Below are positions 44,892-54,477 of a DNA stretch of 64,000 nt, one piece after another (positions within the stretch are counted from its first letter, which is position 1; each line of letters begins with the position of its first letter). Under the pieces are notes generated by a model. The model was not told the origin of the DNA and made no database searches. It saw nothing but the letters and a program-made list of their open reading frames with translations. The position numbers were made by a program, and so were the translations under genes. Origin of the DNA: Aliiroseovarius zhejiangensis (lineage in GTDB: Bacteria > Pseudomonadota > Alphaproteobacteria > Rhodobacterales > Rhodobacteraceae); the NCBI RefSeq assembly GCF_014656375.1, contig NZ_BNCH01000006.1, positions 1 through 64,000 on the forward strand, read 5' to 3'.

Positions 44892-45709
44892 GGCTCGACC
44901 CGTTTGAAGGCGGCGCGCGCCAGTGCGAAGGCCAAAAGCGGCCAGAGGATCAGCGACAAGGGCGCGGCCCATACGGGCAAGGCTTGCGCCGCCCCCACCA
45001 TGCCAGATGCCATCGCCACGCCGTCAGAGGCCGAGATGTTCCAGACCCGGAACGCATCCGCCGGGTTCGCCACCATCAGCCATGGAAAGATGGAGCGTGT
45101 GAAATCTCCGCTTGCGTCCATCACAACCGCGCCCAACAGGCCAAGGTCGTAAAGCACCACAAAAACCAGCCACAGCCCCGCTGAAAGACCCGCCGCCGCA
45201 GTCGCGCTGCGCGACAGGGCCGAGACCAGATAGCCAAGCGCCAAAAACACCGCGCCCAGCAGGATCGAGGTGCCGATCAGGCGCGCCAGCGCCATCAGGC
45301 TTTCGGGCCCTGCCCCACCGAACCAAGCGGCAATCGCGCCGGCCGAGCCGAACCCGATGGTCATGGCAAAGGCAAGGGCTGCCAGATGGGCGGCGAACTT
45401 GCCCAAGAGGATTTCGCCCCGCCCGGCAGGATAGGACAGAAGCAGCGACAGGCTGCCGCGCTCCGCCTCGCCCGCGATGGCGTCAAAGCTGATCATCAAG
45501 GCTAGCAGTGGTGCCAAATAGACCGACAGGGTGGTCATCGACGTGACCGAGACCGTCAGCATATCAACCCCCACCGACCCGGTGGGCGCACTGCCCGCGA
45601 AGGTCAGCGCAAGGGCGAACAGAAGCATGATGATCGTCGCCATCAACAGCCAGCGGTTGCGGCGCAGGATCAGCATTTCGGTCGCGGCGATGGACAGGAA
45701 ACGGGTCAT
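44888..45709 (-). CDS. nosY: NosY ABC transporter permease
   Basis: A 273-residue membrane protein with six hydrophobic segments, the permease partner of NosF. The segment EAERGSLSLLLSYPAGRGEILLGKF is the conserved cytoplasmic region of ABC-2 permeases. With NosF and NosD it supplies sulfur for the CuZ centre of N2O reductase. It overlaps nosF and nosL by ATGA at both ends. Confidence 0.93.
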   Translation of the reverse strand: MTRFLSIAATEMLILRRNRWLLMATIIMLLFALALTFAGSAPTGSVGVDMLTVSVTSMTTLSVYLAPLLALMISFDAIAGEAERGSLSLLLSYPAGRGEILLGKFAAHLAALAFAMTIGFGSAGAIAAWFGGAGPESLMALARLIGTSILLGAVFLALGYLVSALSRSATAAAGLSAGLWLVFVVLYDLGLLGAVVMDASGDFTRSIFPWLMVANPADAFRVWNISASDGVAMASGMVGAAQALPVWAAPLSLILWPLLAFALARAAFKRVEP

Positions 45710-46602
45710 TGCGCGCCCTCCTTCGCATAATGTCGATACAGGTCTTCCAGCCGTGGCGGGGTCATCTCGATGTCAGCGACAACATCGCCCATCGCGGCAA
45801 CGCGGCGCAGCTCTTCCATCTTGCGATCGGGCGGGCACAGGATTTCGACCGCCGCACCGTTGATCCGTGTGCCACCCGTAGCCTGCGCAATCTGTTCGGC
45901 ATGTTCCCCGGTCGCGCGAATGCGCAAACGCGTGGGCAGGCCCGCCCGCGCCGACAGGTTTGCCAGCGTATCATCGGCCACCTTGATGCCCTTTCGCAAA
46001 ATGGCGATGCGGTCGGTCTGGGCCTCGACCTCGGTCAGGGCGTGGCTGGCGATCAGGACGGCGGTGCCGCCCGCGGCCAGTTCATCAATGATGGTGTAAA
46101 GGTCCTGGCGCGAGATCGGATCAAGTCCGCTGGTCGGTTCGTCCAACAGCGCCACCTTGGGATTGCCCAGAAGCACCTGCGCCAGGCCCAAACGCTGCCG
46201 CATCCCCTTGGAATAGGCGCCAATCCGGCGGTCCATCGCATCGCCCAGACCCACACGGTCCAAAAGTCCAGCCACATCGGCCTTCTGCCCATCAAGGCGG
46301 GCAAACAGGCGCAACTGTTCGCGCCCCGTCAGTGCTGGATGAAAGCTGACAGCTTCCGGCAAATATGCGGTCGTGCGGCGGGCAACCGCACTTCCGGGCT
46401 TCGCGTCTGCGACGCGAATTTGGCCATCCGTGAGTGGTGTGAGGCCGAGTATGAGCTTGATCAGGGTCGATTTTCCGGCCCCGTTGTGACCCAGCAGCGC
46501 GACCCGCTCACCGGGCGCAACCCGCAGCGACACGTCGTCCAGAACCGTGGTCTTGCCCCGGTCCTTGCGCACGCTGTCGATGGTCAAAACACTATCCGTC
46601 AT
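45706..46602 (-). CDS. nosF: NosF ABC transporter ATPase
   Basis: A 298-residue ATPase. Walker A is LLGHNGAGKSTLIKL near residue 37, the signature is YSKGMRQRLGLAQ, and Walker B is KVALLDEPTSGLD. A C-terminal regulatory tail follows. It works with NosY and NosD in CuZ maturation. The gene starts 11 bases inside the end of nosD. Confidence 0.93.
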   Translation of the reverse strand: MTDSVLTIDSVRKDRGKTTVLDDVSLRVAPGERVALLGHNGAGKSTLIKLILGLTPLTDGQIRVADAKPGSAVARRTTAYLPEAVSFHPALTGREQLRLFARLDGQKADVAGLLDRVGLGDAMDRRIGAYSKGMRQRLGLAQVLLGNPKVALLDEPTSGLDPISRQDLYTIIDELAAGGTAVLIASHALTEVEAQTDRIAILRKGIKVADDTLANLSARAGLPTRLRIRATGEHAEQIAQATGGTRINGAAVEILCPPDRKMEELRRVAAMGDVVADIEMTPPRLEDLYRHYAKEGAQ

Positions 46603-47863
46603 AAGGCACCTTTTCGCTGGCGGCCGGTTTCACAGGGCGCATTAAGGGGTTCGAGTCAATCACGCCACCGGGCAGAAGTGCTGGGAAAGCCGATTGCGAC
46701 CACCGCACTAGCTGCACGGCCGGCGACCCAAGAAGCAATTTTGCGGCAGGCTGGGTCCAAAGCACATGGTCCATACTGTCATTGGGACGATATGGCGCAT
46801 CCGCGATCCCGTCACCGTCTACGTCAAAGGCGGCAAAGTCGCTCCAATAATTGCCGCGCCCGTCTTCGGACCATTCAACCCACTTGGTCGAGACATATTT
46901 CACCTGCGTGCGGTTGCCGATAAAGCTGTTGCCGACGATGCGGTTCCGTTCGGACCCGGCGGTGAAGTGAATGCCGATATCGCAGCCCTCAAACCAGTTG
47001 TCGGTGAAGGTGTTCTTGTTGGCATTATAAAGGAACGTACAGCGGTCGGCGGCATTCTTGACATAGTTGCCCACGAACTCGCTTTCATTGGCATAATTCA
47101 GCATCACGCCATGATCGCGGTCGTTGATCGACACGTTGTTCAGCACCTTCACATGGGTGGTGAACATTACCGCATAGCCAAGGTGGTTCCCGATCGAGAC
47201 ATTTTCCGACACCTCGCTGCGGTCTGCATACATGTAATGCACCGCAAAACGCAGGTCGCGAAACAGGTTCCCCTTGAACAGGTTCTTTTTCGAGGTGTTG
47301 ACGAAAATTCCATCGCGCCCAAAGCGGATGTCATTGTTCAAGACCTGCGCGCCGGGGGCGTTCCAGACGTAAACCCCATTCCCGCGCGAGTTCATGTGGC
47401 GATCCTGCCGGCCTTCAATCGTGTTGCCGCGCACGATGCTGTCCTTCGCACCGTGGATGTCCACGCCGTAAAGATTGCCCAGAATTCTGTTGTTTTCGAC
47501 AATCGCGCGCCGGGCTGTTTTGGTCAGCTGCACGCCGCTGTCGATGGTTTCGTGGCTGCTGCCAGAGCCCACAAGCTCAAGCCCGCGCACGATGATATCT
47601 TCGCCGGTCACAGTAATGACCGATCCGGTGCCACCCGCGTCGATCACGGCCTTGCCGCGTCCGTCCAGCGTGATGGGCCTGTCCAGCACCACGGGGCCGG
47701 CATGGCGTCCCGGTGCCAGGATCAGCACATCGCCGGGGGCAGCCCCGGCGATGGCGTTTGCAAGCGCGCCGTCCTCGGCGGGCACGATCCGTTCGGCTGC
47801 CGACGCCAAAGGCGCGGCGAGAGCCGTGAAAAGAACCGTCAGAAGAAGGCGCGCGATCTGCAT
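46592..47863 (-). CDS. nosD: NosD periplasmic copper-centre maturation protein
   Basis: A 423-residue protein with an N-terminal signal peptide (cleavage near residue 22, ASAAERI) and a right-handed beta-helix of CASH/parallel repeats (VRGNTIEGR, VLNNDIRFGRDGIFV, VSENVSIGNHLGYAVMF, FVGNYVKNA). NosD binds the ABC transporter NosFY and helps build the CuZ cluster in NosZ. It starts three bases after the nosZ stop. Confidence 0.93.
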   Translation of the reverse strand: MQIARLLLTVLFTALAAPLASAAERIVPAEDGALANAIAGAAPGDVLILAPGRHAGPVVLDRPITLDGRGKAVIDAGGTGSVITVTGEDIIVRGLELVGSGSSHETIDSGVQLTKTARRAIVENNRILGNLYGVDIHGAKDSIVRGNTIEGRQDRHMNSRGNGVYVWNAPGAQVLNNDIRFGRDGIFVNTSKKNLFKGNLFRDLRFAVHYMYADRSEVSENVSIGNHLGYAVMFTTHVKVLNNVSINDRDHGVMLNYANESEFVGNYVKNAADRCTFLYNANKNTFTDNWFEGCDIGIHFTAGSERNRIVGNSFIGNRTQVKYVSTKWVEWSEDGRGNYWSDFAAFDVDGDGIADAPYRPNDSMDHVLWTQPAAKLLLGSPAVQLVRWSQSAFPALLPGGVIDSNPLMRPVKPAASEKVPYDG

Positions 47864-47866
47864 GGT

Positions 47867-49774
47867 TTAGGCTTTCGGTTTCACCAACATCCGGCCGCGC
47901 ATCTCCATGTGAAGTGCGTGGCAGAACCACTGGCAGTAATACCAGTAAACGCCCGGCTTCGCAGCGGTGAACGTCACCGACGCCGTACCCTGCGGGGGCA
48001 GTTCCATCGCGACGCCGTGGTTGTTCAGCGTAAAGCCGTGGGTCAGGTCGTCGATGTCATCCAGGTTCGTGATGATCACCGTCACCTCGTCGCCCTCGTT
48101 CACTTCGAACGATTCAAGCGAGAAGGTCGGCGCCTGGCTGGTCATATAGACCCGCACCTTGTTGCCGTCGCGAATGACCGTGTCCATGTATTCGTCGATA
48201 TTGACGCCATCGGCTTCGGCCTGTTTGCGGGTCTCGGCCCACATCGGGTCGTTCCGATCCCAGACGTCCACAGGGTTCACGATGTCACGACGCACCAGGA
48301 TGACGTCATGCGGTTCGGCAAAGGTCGGGCCGTCATGCACAACTTCCATATCATCGGTCGAAATGTCGATGATCTGCTCGTTCTCGGGCTTCAGCGGACC
48401 CACGTTCAGGAACCGGTCTTTCGAGAACTTGTTAAGCGAGATCAGCCATTTACCATCCGCATCCTTGGTTTCACCCATCGTGGTGTGGTTGTGGCCCGGC
48501 TGATAATGCACATCGACCTTCGAGATGATCGGATCGACATCTTCACCGGCATACGCCTGAACCGCTTTTTCCAGGTCCCATTTCACCATCTGGCTGTCCA
48601 GGAACAGGGTGGTATAAGCCATGCCCTTGCCGTCAAACGCGGTGTGTAGCGGCCCAAGACCCAATTCAGGTTCTGCAACCACGCACGAACGCGGATCGGT
48701 GCCATCTTCGAAGATCGCATCGACCTTGCGCACGTCAATGACCGAGCATGTCGGCGACAGCTTGCCGTTGATGACGACATAGTTGCCATCGGGCGCGGTG
48801 TTACAGCCGTGCGGGCTGTTCGGGATCGGAATATAGCGCGTATATTTCTTGTTCTGACCCTTGCGGCCGTCGATGACCTTGACGCCGTTCATTTCCTCGA
48901 AATCACCGTTTTCGATACCTTTTTCGATTTCAGCGATGTTGAAGACAACAACGTGGTCCATCTCATTTTCTGTCATCTCGGCAAGGTTCATACCCATTTC
49001 CGAGTTGTACGAGGTCGAGAACGCGAATTTACCTTGATAGTCACAGTCGGTGTTATCAAGGTTGCCCGACACCATGACCTGCCACGCGATTTCCATCGTG
49101 TCGCCGTCAAGCGCGGTGAAGAAGTTCACGTATTTTTCCGGCTCGTCCAGGATTGACCCGTCGTTCACGATCGGTGTTTCGTCTTCGCCATTGGCAAACA
49201 CGTAACCGGTGCGCGGGAATTTCTGCGGACGCAGGCCGTGGATGGCTTTTGCGTTCGGAATTTCCACGATCTTGTCGGTCTTCATCACGTCACAACGAAT
49301 ACGGGCCACACGGGTATTCGCCTTGTCGTTCATGAACAGGTAACGACCGTCATAGGTGCCGTCGGTAAACGACATATGGGGGTGGTGAAGGTCGCCATTG
49401 TCGTGGATGCGCTTGCCGTTTGCCTCAAGGAAGGCTTTGGTTTCGGGCAGCATCCCGTCTTCGAAAATCTTCAGGCTTTCGTTGGTCTGACCCCAACCGG
49501 TGGCCGAGCAGCGGTTGAACACCGGCACGCGCATCAGTTCGCGCATCGACGGGAAACCAAGGATGCGAAGCTCGCCGGTTTGGCCTGACGACCAGAAGCC
49601 GTAGTATTCGTCCAACTCGCCGGGGGCGAGGTTCAGCGCAGACGCAGCCGCGCGTGCAGGCGCAGGCGCCATCGACGAGCCGCCGATGCCAGCGCCGGCG
49701 GCAACCGCACCAGTTGCGGCAGCCCCCAACACGCCCCGGCGTGTCATGGAAAGTTTGTTGGTTTCGTCAGTCAT
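47867..49774 (-). CDS. nosZ: Nitrous-oxide reductase (clade I, Tat-exported)
   Basis: A 635-residue NosZ that reduces N2O to N2 in the periplasm. The twin-arginine leader is [12 protein letters not shown] near residues 11-22. The CuZ site begins with [10 protein letters not shown] (first His pair) and includes further His ligands through the beta-propeller. The CuA site at the C-terminus is C614-QWF-C618-HAL-H622-ME-M625. The Tat leader and NosR/X context place it in clade I. It lies 24 bases after nosR. Confidence 0.96.
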   Translation of the reverse strand: MTDETNKLSMTRRGVLGAAATGAVAAGAGIGGSSMAPAPARAAASALNLAPGELDEYYGFWSSGQTGELRILGFPSMRELMRVPVFNRCSATGWGQTNESLKIFEDGMLPETKAFLEANGKRIHDNGDLHHPHMSFTDGTYDGRYLFMNDKANTRVARIRCDVMKTDKIVEIPNAKAIHGLRPQKFPRTGYVFANGEDETPIVNDGSILDEPEKYVNFFTALDGDTMEIAWQVMVSGNLDNTDCDYQGKFAFSTSYNSEMGMNLAEMTENEMDHVVVFNIAEIEKGIENGDFEEMNGVKVIDGRKGQNKKYTRYIPIPNSPHGCNTAPDGNYVVINGKLSPTCSVIDVRKVDAIFEDGTDPRSCVVAEPELGLGPLHTAFDGKGMAYTTLFLDSQMVKWDLEKAVQAYAGEDVDPIISKVDVHYQPGHNHTTMGETKDADGKWLISLNKFSKDRFLNVGPLKPENEQIIDISTDDMEVVHDGPTFAEPHDVILVRRDIVNPVDVWDRNDPMWAETRKQAEADGVNIDEYMDTVIRDGNKVRVYMTSQAPTFSLESFEVNEGDEVTVIITNLDDIDDLTHGFTLNNHGVAMELPPQGTASVTFTAAKPGVYWYYCQWFCHALHMEMRGRMLVKPKA

Positions 49775-49798
49775 GGTCTTTTACCTCCTTCAAGGAAC

Positions 49799-51979
49799 TT
49801 ATGACGTCTTGGCGTTCGGATGGTTCGCCGGTGGGTTTTTGGGCGGAATGTTCAGATCCGCCGCCCCGATCTTCTCGCGTCGCTTCAGCTTGCGGATCAC
49901 GACCGGGCATTTGTCGGTCGACTGATACAGAACCTGGCAATGCAGGCAGTCGACACACTCGTTTGGATTGATCTCGCCTGTCGGGTGAATGGCCTGAACG
50001 GGGCATTCATTTGCACAGGTCTGACAGGGATTGCCGCATTCCTTGTAGCGTCTCAGCCAGTCGAACATGCGGATACGCGCCGGGATCGCCAGTGCACCGC
50101 CAAGCGGGCAGACGTATCGGCAATAGAACCGTTCAACGAACAGGTTCGCGACGATAATCGCGACGGCAAAGACCACGAAAGGCCAGTCGCGCACGAATTT
50201 CAGGATGATCGCGGTCTTGAACGGCTCGACCTCGGCGTAATGTTCGGCTGTCGACAGCGACACGATGCTGATGCCAAACAGGCCGAAGAAGATCATGTAT
50301 TTGATCGGCCACAGGCGTTCGTGCAGGCCCCATGGCAAGGTCCATTGCGGCACCTTGAACGCCCGCGCGATGCGGTTGGTCAGCTCTTGCAACGCGCCGA
50401 ACGGGCATAGCCAGCCGCAATAAGCCCCACGGCCCCAGAACACCAGAGCGGCGGCGACCGCGAACCACTGGATAAACACCAGCGGGTCCATCAGGAAGGC
50501 ATCCCAGGTGAAGCCGCTGCGCAGACTATTCACCAGCGCCAGCAGGTTCACCACCGACAGCTGCGCATTGGCATACCAGCCAAGGAAGAACAGCGTGAAG
50601 GTCAGGAAGCCCATGCGGAACCAGAAGAACACGCGGGCGTTCACCGTGGCCTGAAACTGGAAGAAGAACGTCGCCGTCAGCACCAGCAACATGGCCCCCA
50701 GAATGCCGATTTCGACCGTCTTGTCCTTCCAGATGCGTTTCCACAGTTGCGACTTGGCAGCGGCTTCGTCATCGACATCGTTCAGAACCGGGGCGGGTGC
50801 CGCCACGGGCAGCAGATAATCCTGCGGCAGTTTGTAATCCAGATCGAAGGTCAGGAAGGTCTTTTCAACCGCACCCACGGCCCGTTGCACCAGAAGCTGC
50901 ACGCGGAACGGCGCGGCCGGATCAAAATCCGCCTCCACCGGGATTTTGAACAGGTCGGTTTCGGTGAAACTGGGGCTGTCGGAGGTGGCAAGACCACCCA
51001 CACGGCGGTGTTGCTTGTCAAAGAACCGCGCCGAGGTATCCCCCTGTATCAGGTGGATACGGTCGAAGATCCCGCCCCGCACATAGCCCGAGCCCTTGAA
51101 GCTGTAAGTGCCCCGTCCCATGACCAGAATGGCCTGTTCGCCTTCGTCCAGCCAGTTCAGCATGTTCTGGTACTCAGCCTCGCCCAGCAGGGTCCTGCCA
51201 ATCGCGGGCACCGAGACCAGCGCCACATGCATGTCGATGAACGTGTCCTCAGGCGCGCCCTTCTCGGGTCGCTTGATGGCGCGCGGGTCGCCGGTTGCCT
51301 CGAACGCGGCGTTGATCTGGCCGATATCCAGTGTCATCCGCCGGATCGAGCCGTCACCCGACAAGGTGGTCCAGTCGCTCACCTCGTCCTTCGACATGTC
51401 CACTTCGCGCTTCGGCCCGTCTGCCTGCGCCGCCGACAGACCGCCCAGCCCCAGACCCCGCGCCACCTTGATGCCCGCACGCACAAGGCTATCGTCGATC
51501 ACCATGATCGTCACGGTCGCGCCCGAGATGATGTCCAGATCATGCGCCGTGCCGCCCGCGGCGACCTCGGCCTTCAGGTCAAGGCCGGTGTAGCCTTCGG
51601 TGACCTTCACCATCTTGCTTTCGGGAATACCAATCAACACGATCGGTTCCGAGTGCTTGACCAACTTGACGCCCGTCAGCACTGCATCCGTATCAATCGC
51701 GGCGACCACATGGATGGGTTTGCCCGAATAGCCCGTCGTGCCCACGAAATCCGAGGTCAGAAATGCGTAAGCTACCGTTTCGCTGCCCTTCAGAACGGGG
51801 GCGACCGGCACGTCTTCGCGGATCGGGCCGAACGCGTCGGCGCCTTCGGCAAGATCAGCAGGGGACAGATCGGGAAGGAAATTTGCGAGGCTTTCTGCGT
51901 TCGCCTCGCCTGCCACGATCCCGGCAAGGATCACGACCATGGCTCTGAGCCAATTATGAATTGCGCGCTTTACGATCAC
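49799..51979 (-). CDS. nosR: NosR membrane flavoprotein and electron donor for N2O reduction
   Basis: A 726-residue protein: signal sequence, periplasmic FMN domain with the attachment Thr in DIISGATVTIMV near residue 155, a membrane domain with several helices at about 410-620, cysteine motifs GWLCPFGA and RYVCPLGG, and two 4Fe-4S clusters in CGNPCQTCANECPV and NECVDCLHCQ near the C-terminus. It passes electrons towards NosZ and is needed for nos expression. The GTG start overlaps the stop of the gene upstream as GTGA. Confidence 0.94.
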   Translation of the reverse strand: MIVKRAIHNWLRAMVVILAGIVAGEANAESLANFLPDLSPADLAEGADAFGPIREDVPVAPVLKGSETVAYAFLTSDFVGTTGYSGKPIHVVAAIDTDAVLTGVKLVKHSEPIVLIGIPESKMVKVTEGYTGLDLKAEVAAGGTAHDLDIISGATVTIMVIDDSLVRAGIKVARGLGLGGLSAAQADGPKREVDMSKDEVSDWTTLSGDGSIRRMTLDIGQINAAFEATGDPRAIKRPEKGAPEDTFIDMHVALVSVPAIGRTLLGEAEYQNMLNWLDEGEQAILVMGRGTYSFKGSGYVRGGIFDRIHLIQGDTSARFFDKQHRRVGGLATSDSPSFTETDLFKIPVEADFDPAAPFRVQLLVQRAVGAVEKTFLTFDLDYKLPQDYLLPVAAPAPVLNDVDDEAAAKSQLWKRIWKDKTVEIGILGAMLLVLTATFFFQFQATVNARVFFWFRMGFLTFTLFFLGWYANAQLSVVNLLALVNSLRSGFTWDAFLMDPLVFIQWFAVAAALVFWGRGAYCGWLCPFGALQELTNRIARAFKVPQWTLPWGLHERLWPIKYMIFFGLFGISIVSLSTAEHYAEVEPFKTAIILKFVRDWPFVVFAVAIIVANLFVERFYCRYVCPLGGALAIPARIRMFDWLRRYKECGNPCQTCANECPVQAIHPTGEINPNECVDCLHCQVLYQSTDKCPVVIRKLKRREKIGAADLNIPPKNPPANHPNAKTS

Positions 51980-52449
51980 AGCGCACCTCCGTTTACTTGG
52001 ATTGACGCCATGATCGCGCTGAATGCGCGGTCAGCTTTATTCTTTGTCGCGGCTGGAGGGCCACGGGTTTCGGGCCAGGCCCGCCGAACCGGAACACCGA
52101 TGGTCTGAGGTTTCAGCCGCACGATGTCTTCGGCCATCAGAACCGGCATCGCGGGCGGTTCATATGTGCCAACAACCGCAACAAGGGTCGCTGCACACAG
52201 CACACAGTCAAAACAATCGTGGCGATCACCGGTCTGATCCGGGGCAGAGGCATCCGACAGATCGACCTGCACATACTCCGTGCCGAAATCCGAACAGATC
52301 TCGATCCAGGTGCCTTGGGAGGCATAGCCCATCGACGATGTCAGAAGTTGCAGAACCAGCGCCAGCACAGAAGCCGCCAACACACCATCGCCGGCAGGCC
52401 GGCAAACGGCTCCCGCAATGATCTTTGACATCTTCCACACGCGGCGCAT
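51976..52449 (-). CDS. Small cysteine-rich protein upstream of nosR (DUF2946-like)
   Basis: A 157-residue protein with a hydrophobic N-terminal segment (GVLAASVLALVLQLLTSSMG, about residues 22-41) and then WIEICSDFGTEY and DCFDCVLCAATLV, a spacing of four cysteines typical of DUF2946-like small proteins linked to copper handling. No other function is clear. AAGGGA precedes the ATG. It is the first gene after the FNR-like box and is coupled to nosR by a GTGA overlap, so it belongs to the nos transcript. Confidence 0.72.
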   Translation of the reverse strand: MRRVWKMSKIIAGAVCRPAGDGVLAASVLALVLQLLTSSMGYASQGTWIEICSDFGTEYVQVDLSDASAPDQTGDRHDCFDCVLCAATLVAVVGTYEPPAMPVLMAEDIVRLKPQTIGVPVRRAWPETRGPPAATKNKADRAFSAIMASIQVNGGAL

Positions 52450-52507
52450 CGCCGAATCCCTTCACGCGTTTCAGCCAGAGTTTTGCGGGAGAGAACACCC
52501 CGGCTCC

Positions 52508-52521
52508 TTGATCTAAGTCAT
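52508..52521. promoter_or_regulatory. FNR/NnrR-type box for the nos operon
   Basis: TTGATCTAAGTCAT matches the TTGAT-N4-GTCAA/ATCAA half-site layout at nine of ten conserved positions. It lies 59-72 bases upstream of the first nos gene, the right distance for an activator at about -41. Control by FnrL, NnrR or DnrE-type regulators under low oxygen and nitric oxide is inference. Confidence 0.6.
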
Positions 52522-52729
52522 GCGAAGACCGGAACCGGGAAACTTTTTACCTGTTGGTCAGACATTATAAAAACTTCCATCCAAAGCAACAGCTTGTTCG
52601 GGTTATCACCGAATTGAATGAAATGGGCATCGTAGACAACAAGAGTTGATGGACGGGCGAAACTGTCGCGCAGATGACCGTTTCTGTGGATGGTGCCTCG
52701 ACCAACGCCGGGGAAACCAAGTTTCTTGT

Positions 52730-53203
52730 TCAGGCTTCGTAGACAAAATTCCGCAGAAACTGCTGCAAGCGCGTCTTCTCGGGTGTGTCGCGAAAGCTGG
52801 CGGGGGTCAGGTCGTTCCGGTTCAACAGTTCAGAAAGCGTGGCGCGGTCATGGGCGATATAGACGCCTTCCTGCCCCTCAAGATGGCGGGCAGTGGCCAG
52901 TTGGTGTTCGTTGCGATGTTCGCCCAGTGACGCCTTGCGTGGCATCACGATCACCGGTTTCTCGACCTTCTTGGCCGTCAGGATGGTGCCGATCCCTGCA
53001 TGACCCACAAGGATGGTCGTGCGTGCGATGATATCGTCATATTCGTCGGGTGTCAGATACGGGGCATGATCGATATGCTTGTAAGACGCCCCCGGGTCAG
53101 CAGTCTGGGCAAAGACCTGCAGCGCGTGTTTCCCGGCCAGTTCGTCAATCATCGACACCAGGCGGTCAAACGGCAGTTGGGTGCCGACCGTCACGAAAAT
53201 CAT
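52730..53203 (-). CDS. Exopolysaccharide glycosyltransferase catalytic subunit (Alg13/PssE-like)
   Basis: A 157-residue protein of the GT28 C-terminal type: MIFVTVGTQLPFDRL at the start, VGHAGIGTILTAKKVEKPVIVMPR as the UDP-sugar-binding part, and HRNEHQLATARHLE. Such half-size proteins pair with an Alg14-like membrane partner to form one transferase. The ATG at 53203 overlaps the stop of that partner gene (ATGA); the longer upstream frame is a shadow. Confidence 0.85.
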   Translation of the reverse strand: MIFVTVGTQLPFDRLVSMIDELAGKHALQVFAQTADPGASYKHIDHAPYLTPDEYDDIIARTTILVGHAGIGTILTAKKVEKPVIVMPRKASLGEHRNEHQLATARHLEGQEGVYIAHDRATLSELLNRNDLTPASFRDTPEKTRLQQFLRNFVYEA

Positions 53204-53673
53204 AACAGCGACCCTTCGTATCGGCCGCCTTCGGCCTGCGCCACACTTTCCCATTGCGACAGCCAAAGGGTTGCGAAGCGTTTGGCCAGCTTGCCGGAGG
53301 ACGATGCTTCTTCGGCATTTGCGATACTGTCCACCCAGATGGTGCGGCGGCGCATGACCCAACCCAGCACCAGGGCGATCACACCGGGCAAGGCACCAGT
53401 GGTGATGATCACGTCCGGGCGCGTCCGCATCAGGACACCGGCCATCTGGATCGTGCAGCGCAGCGCCTTCACCGGCGCATTCTTGTTGCAATCCTGTACA
53501 AGCGCGAACCGCTCAAACCCCGACTTTTGCGGCAACCCGTCCAGCGTGGTCACATAGGTCACATCCGCCGGGTCGAACGCCGCGCAGATCTGTCCCAGCT
53601 GGTGCCAATGCCCCCCCGCCGATGCGACGGCCAGGATGCGCGGAGCGGAAGGCGATGAAGGTGATAAGGTCAT
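53200..53673 (-). CDS. Exopolysaccharide glycosyltransferase membrane subunit (Alg14/PssD-like)
   Basis: A 157-residue protein. The N-terminal AVASAGGHWHQLGQI and the PDVIITTGALPGVIALVLGW segment match Alg14/PssD proteins, which anchor the catalytic subunit and supply part of the active site. It ends in IANAEEASSSGKLAKR and the Trp-rich region typical of the family. The start at 53673 is preferred over a slightly longer frame. With the downstream gene it most likely transfers a hexose or uronic acid to a lipid-linked intermediate. Confidence 0.83.
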   Translation of the reverse strand: MTLSPSSPSAPRILAVASAGGHWHQLGQICAAFDPADVTYVTTLDGLPQKSGFERFALVQDCNKNAPVKALRCTIQMAGVLMRTRPDVIITTGALPGVIALVLGWVMRRRTIWVDSIANAEEASSSGKLAKRFATLWLSQWESVAQAEGGRYEGSLL

Positions 53674-53811
53674 GAAGCCGAAACCCACGCCAGTGGTGCA
53701 TTGAAAAAGACGATAACTATGCCGCGCTTATAGCAAGTTTTGATCTCTGCCACCAGTCGTCAGAGATATTTGAGCCTTGTGCATCGCCGGGCAAGAGGGC
53801 AATCCTGCCTC

Positions 53812-54477
53812 ATGATTGCCCGTCCGCACCTGACCCCACCTGCAAAGGCCCTGATCACGGGTCTGATTGCCGTGAATCTGGGCATCGAAATGGTGCTTCT
53901 TTCCGCTGATCTGGGACTGATCGGCACCTCGCAATGGCGGCCACTGGCCTATCAGAACGGCGCGTTCTGGGCTGGGCTTCTGCACAACTGGCGCCCAAAT
54001 TATCCTGTGCAACCGTGGACGATGTTCGTCACCTATGCGTTTCTGCATGGGGGCATCATGCACCTTCTGGGAAACATGCTGACGCTGTGGCTGATCGCGC
54101 GAATGGTGATCCTGCGCGCGGGCGTGAAGGGATTTGTGCTGATCTATCTGCTGTCAGCAATCGGGGGCGCCGCCTTGTTCGGCGCCCTGACCTTGTCGGC
54201 ACGGCCGATGGTGGGGGCGTCGGGGGCGCTGTTCGGGTTGGTGGGGGCGATCCTATACTGGCGATGGTCGGATCGGAGACGGCGGCGGCTTGATCAGTGG
54301 CCGGTCTTGAAAACCGTCCTGATCCTTGGCGTTCTGAACCTGCTTTTGTGGTTGGTAATGGGCGGTCTGCTGGCATGGGAAACCCATCTGGGCGGTTTCA
54401 TCGCCGGATGGTTGGCGGCGGCCATACTCGCCCGGATACGTCGAAAACGCCGCGCACATGGCAGGGCGGCCAGCTAG
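53812..54477 (+). CDS. Rhomboid-family intramembrane serine protease
   Basis: A 221-residue protein with six or seven membrane segments. The catalytic Ser lies in MVGASGALFGLVGA and the catalytic His in ETHLGGFIAGW; HGGIMHLLGNMLTLW is the conserved second-helix motif. It is the only plus-strand gene among minus-strand exopolysaccharide genes and overlaps the end of the GT2 gene by four bases, so the link to the polysaccharide may be only positional. Substrates unknown. Confidence 0.88.
   Translation: MIARPHLTPPAKALITGLIAVNLGIEMVLLSADLGLIGTSQWRPLAYQNGAFWAGLLHNWRPNYPVQPWTMFVTYAFLHGGIMHLLGNMLTLWLIARMVILRAGVKGFVLIYLLSAIGGAALFGALTLSARPMVGASGALFGLVGAILYWRWSDRRRRRLDQWPVLKTVLILGVLNLLLWLVMGGLLAWETHLGGFIAGWLAAAILARIRRKRRAHGRAAS

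Noticed and set aside
46766-48649. 627-codon plus-strand frame opposite nosD and nosZ
   Set aside because: No motifs; the minus strand encodes NosD and NosZ with intact metal sites.
52730-53491. A single 253-residue glycosyltransferase gene
   Set aside because: The first 96 codons lie in the wrong frame of the Alg14-like gene; the MIFVTVGTQ start at 53203 with ATGA overlap is the family-typical one.
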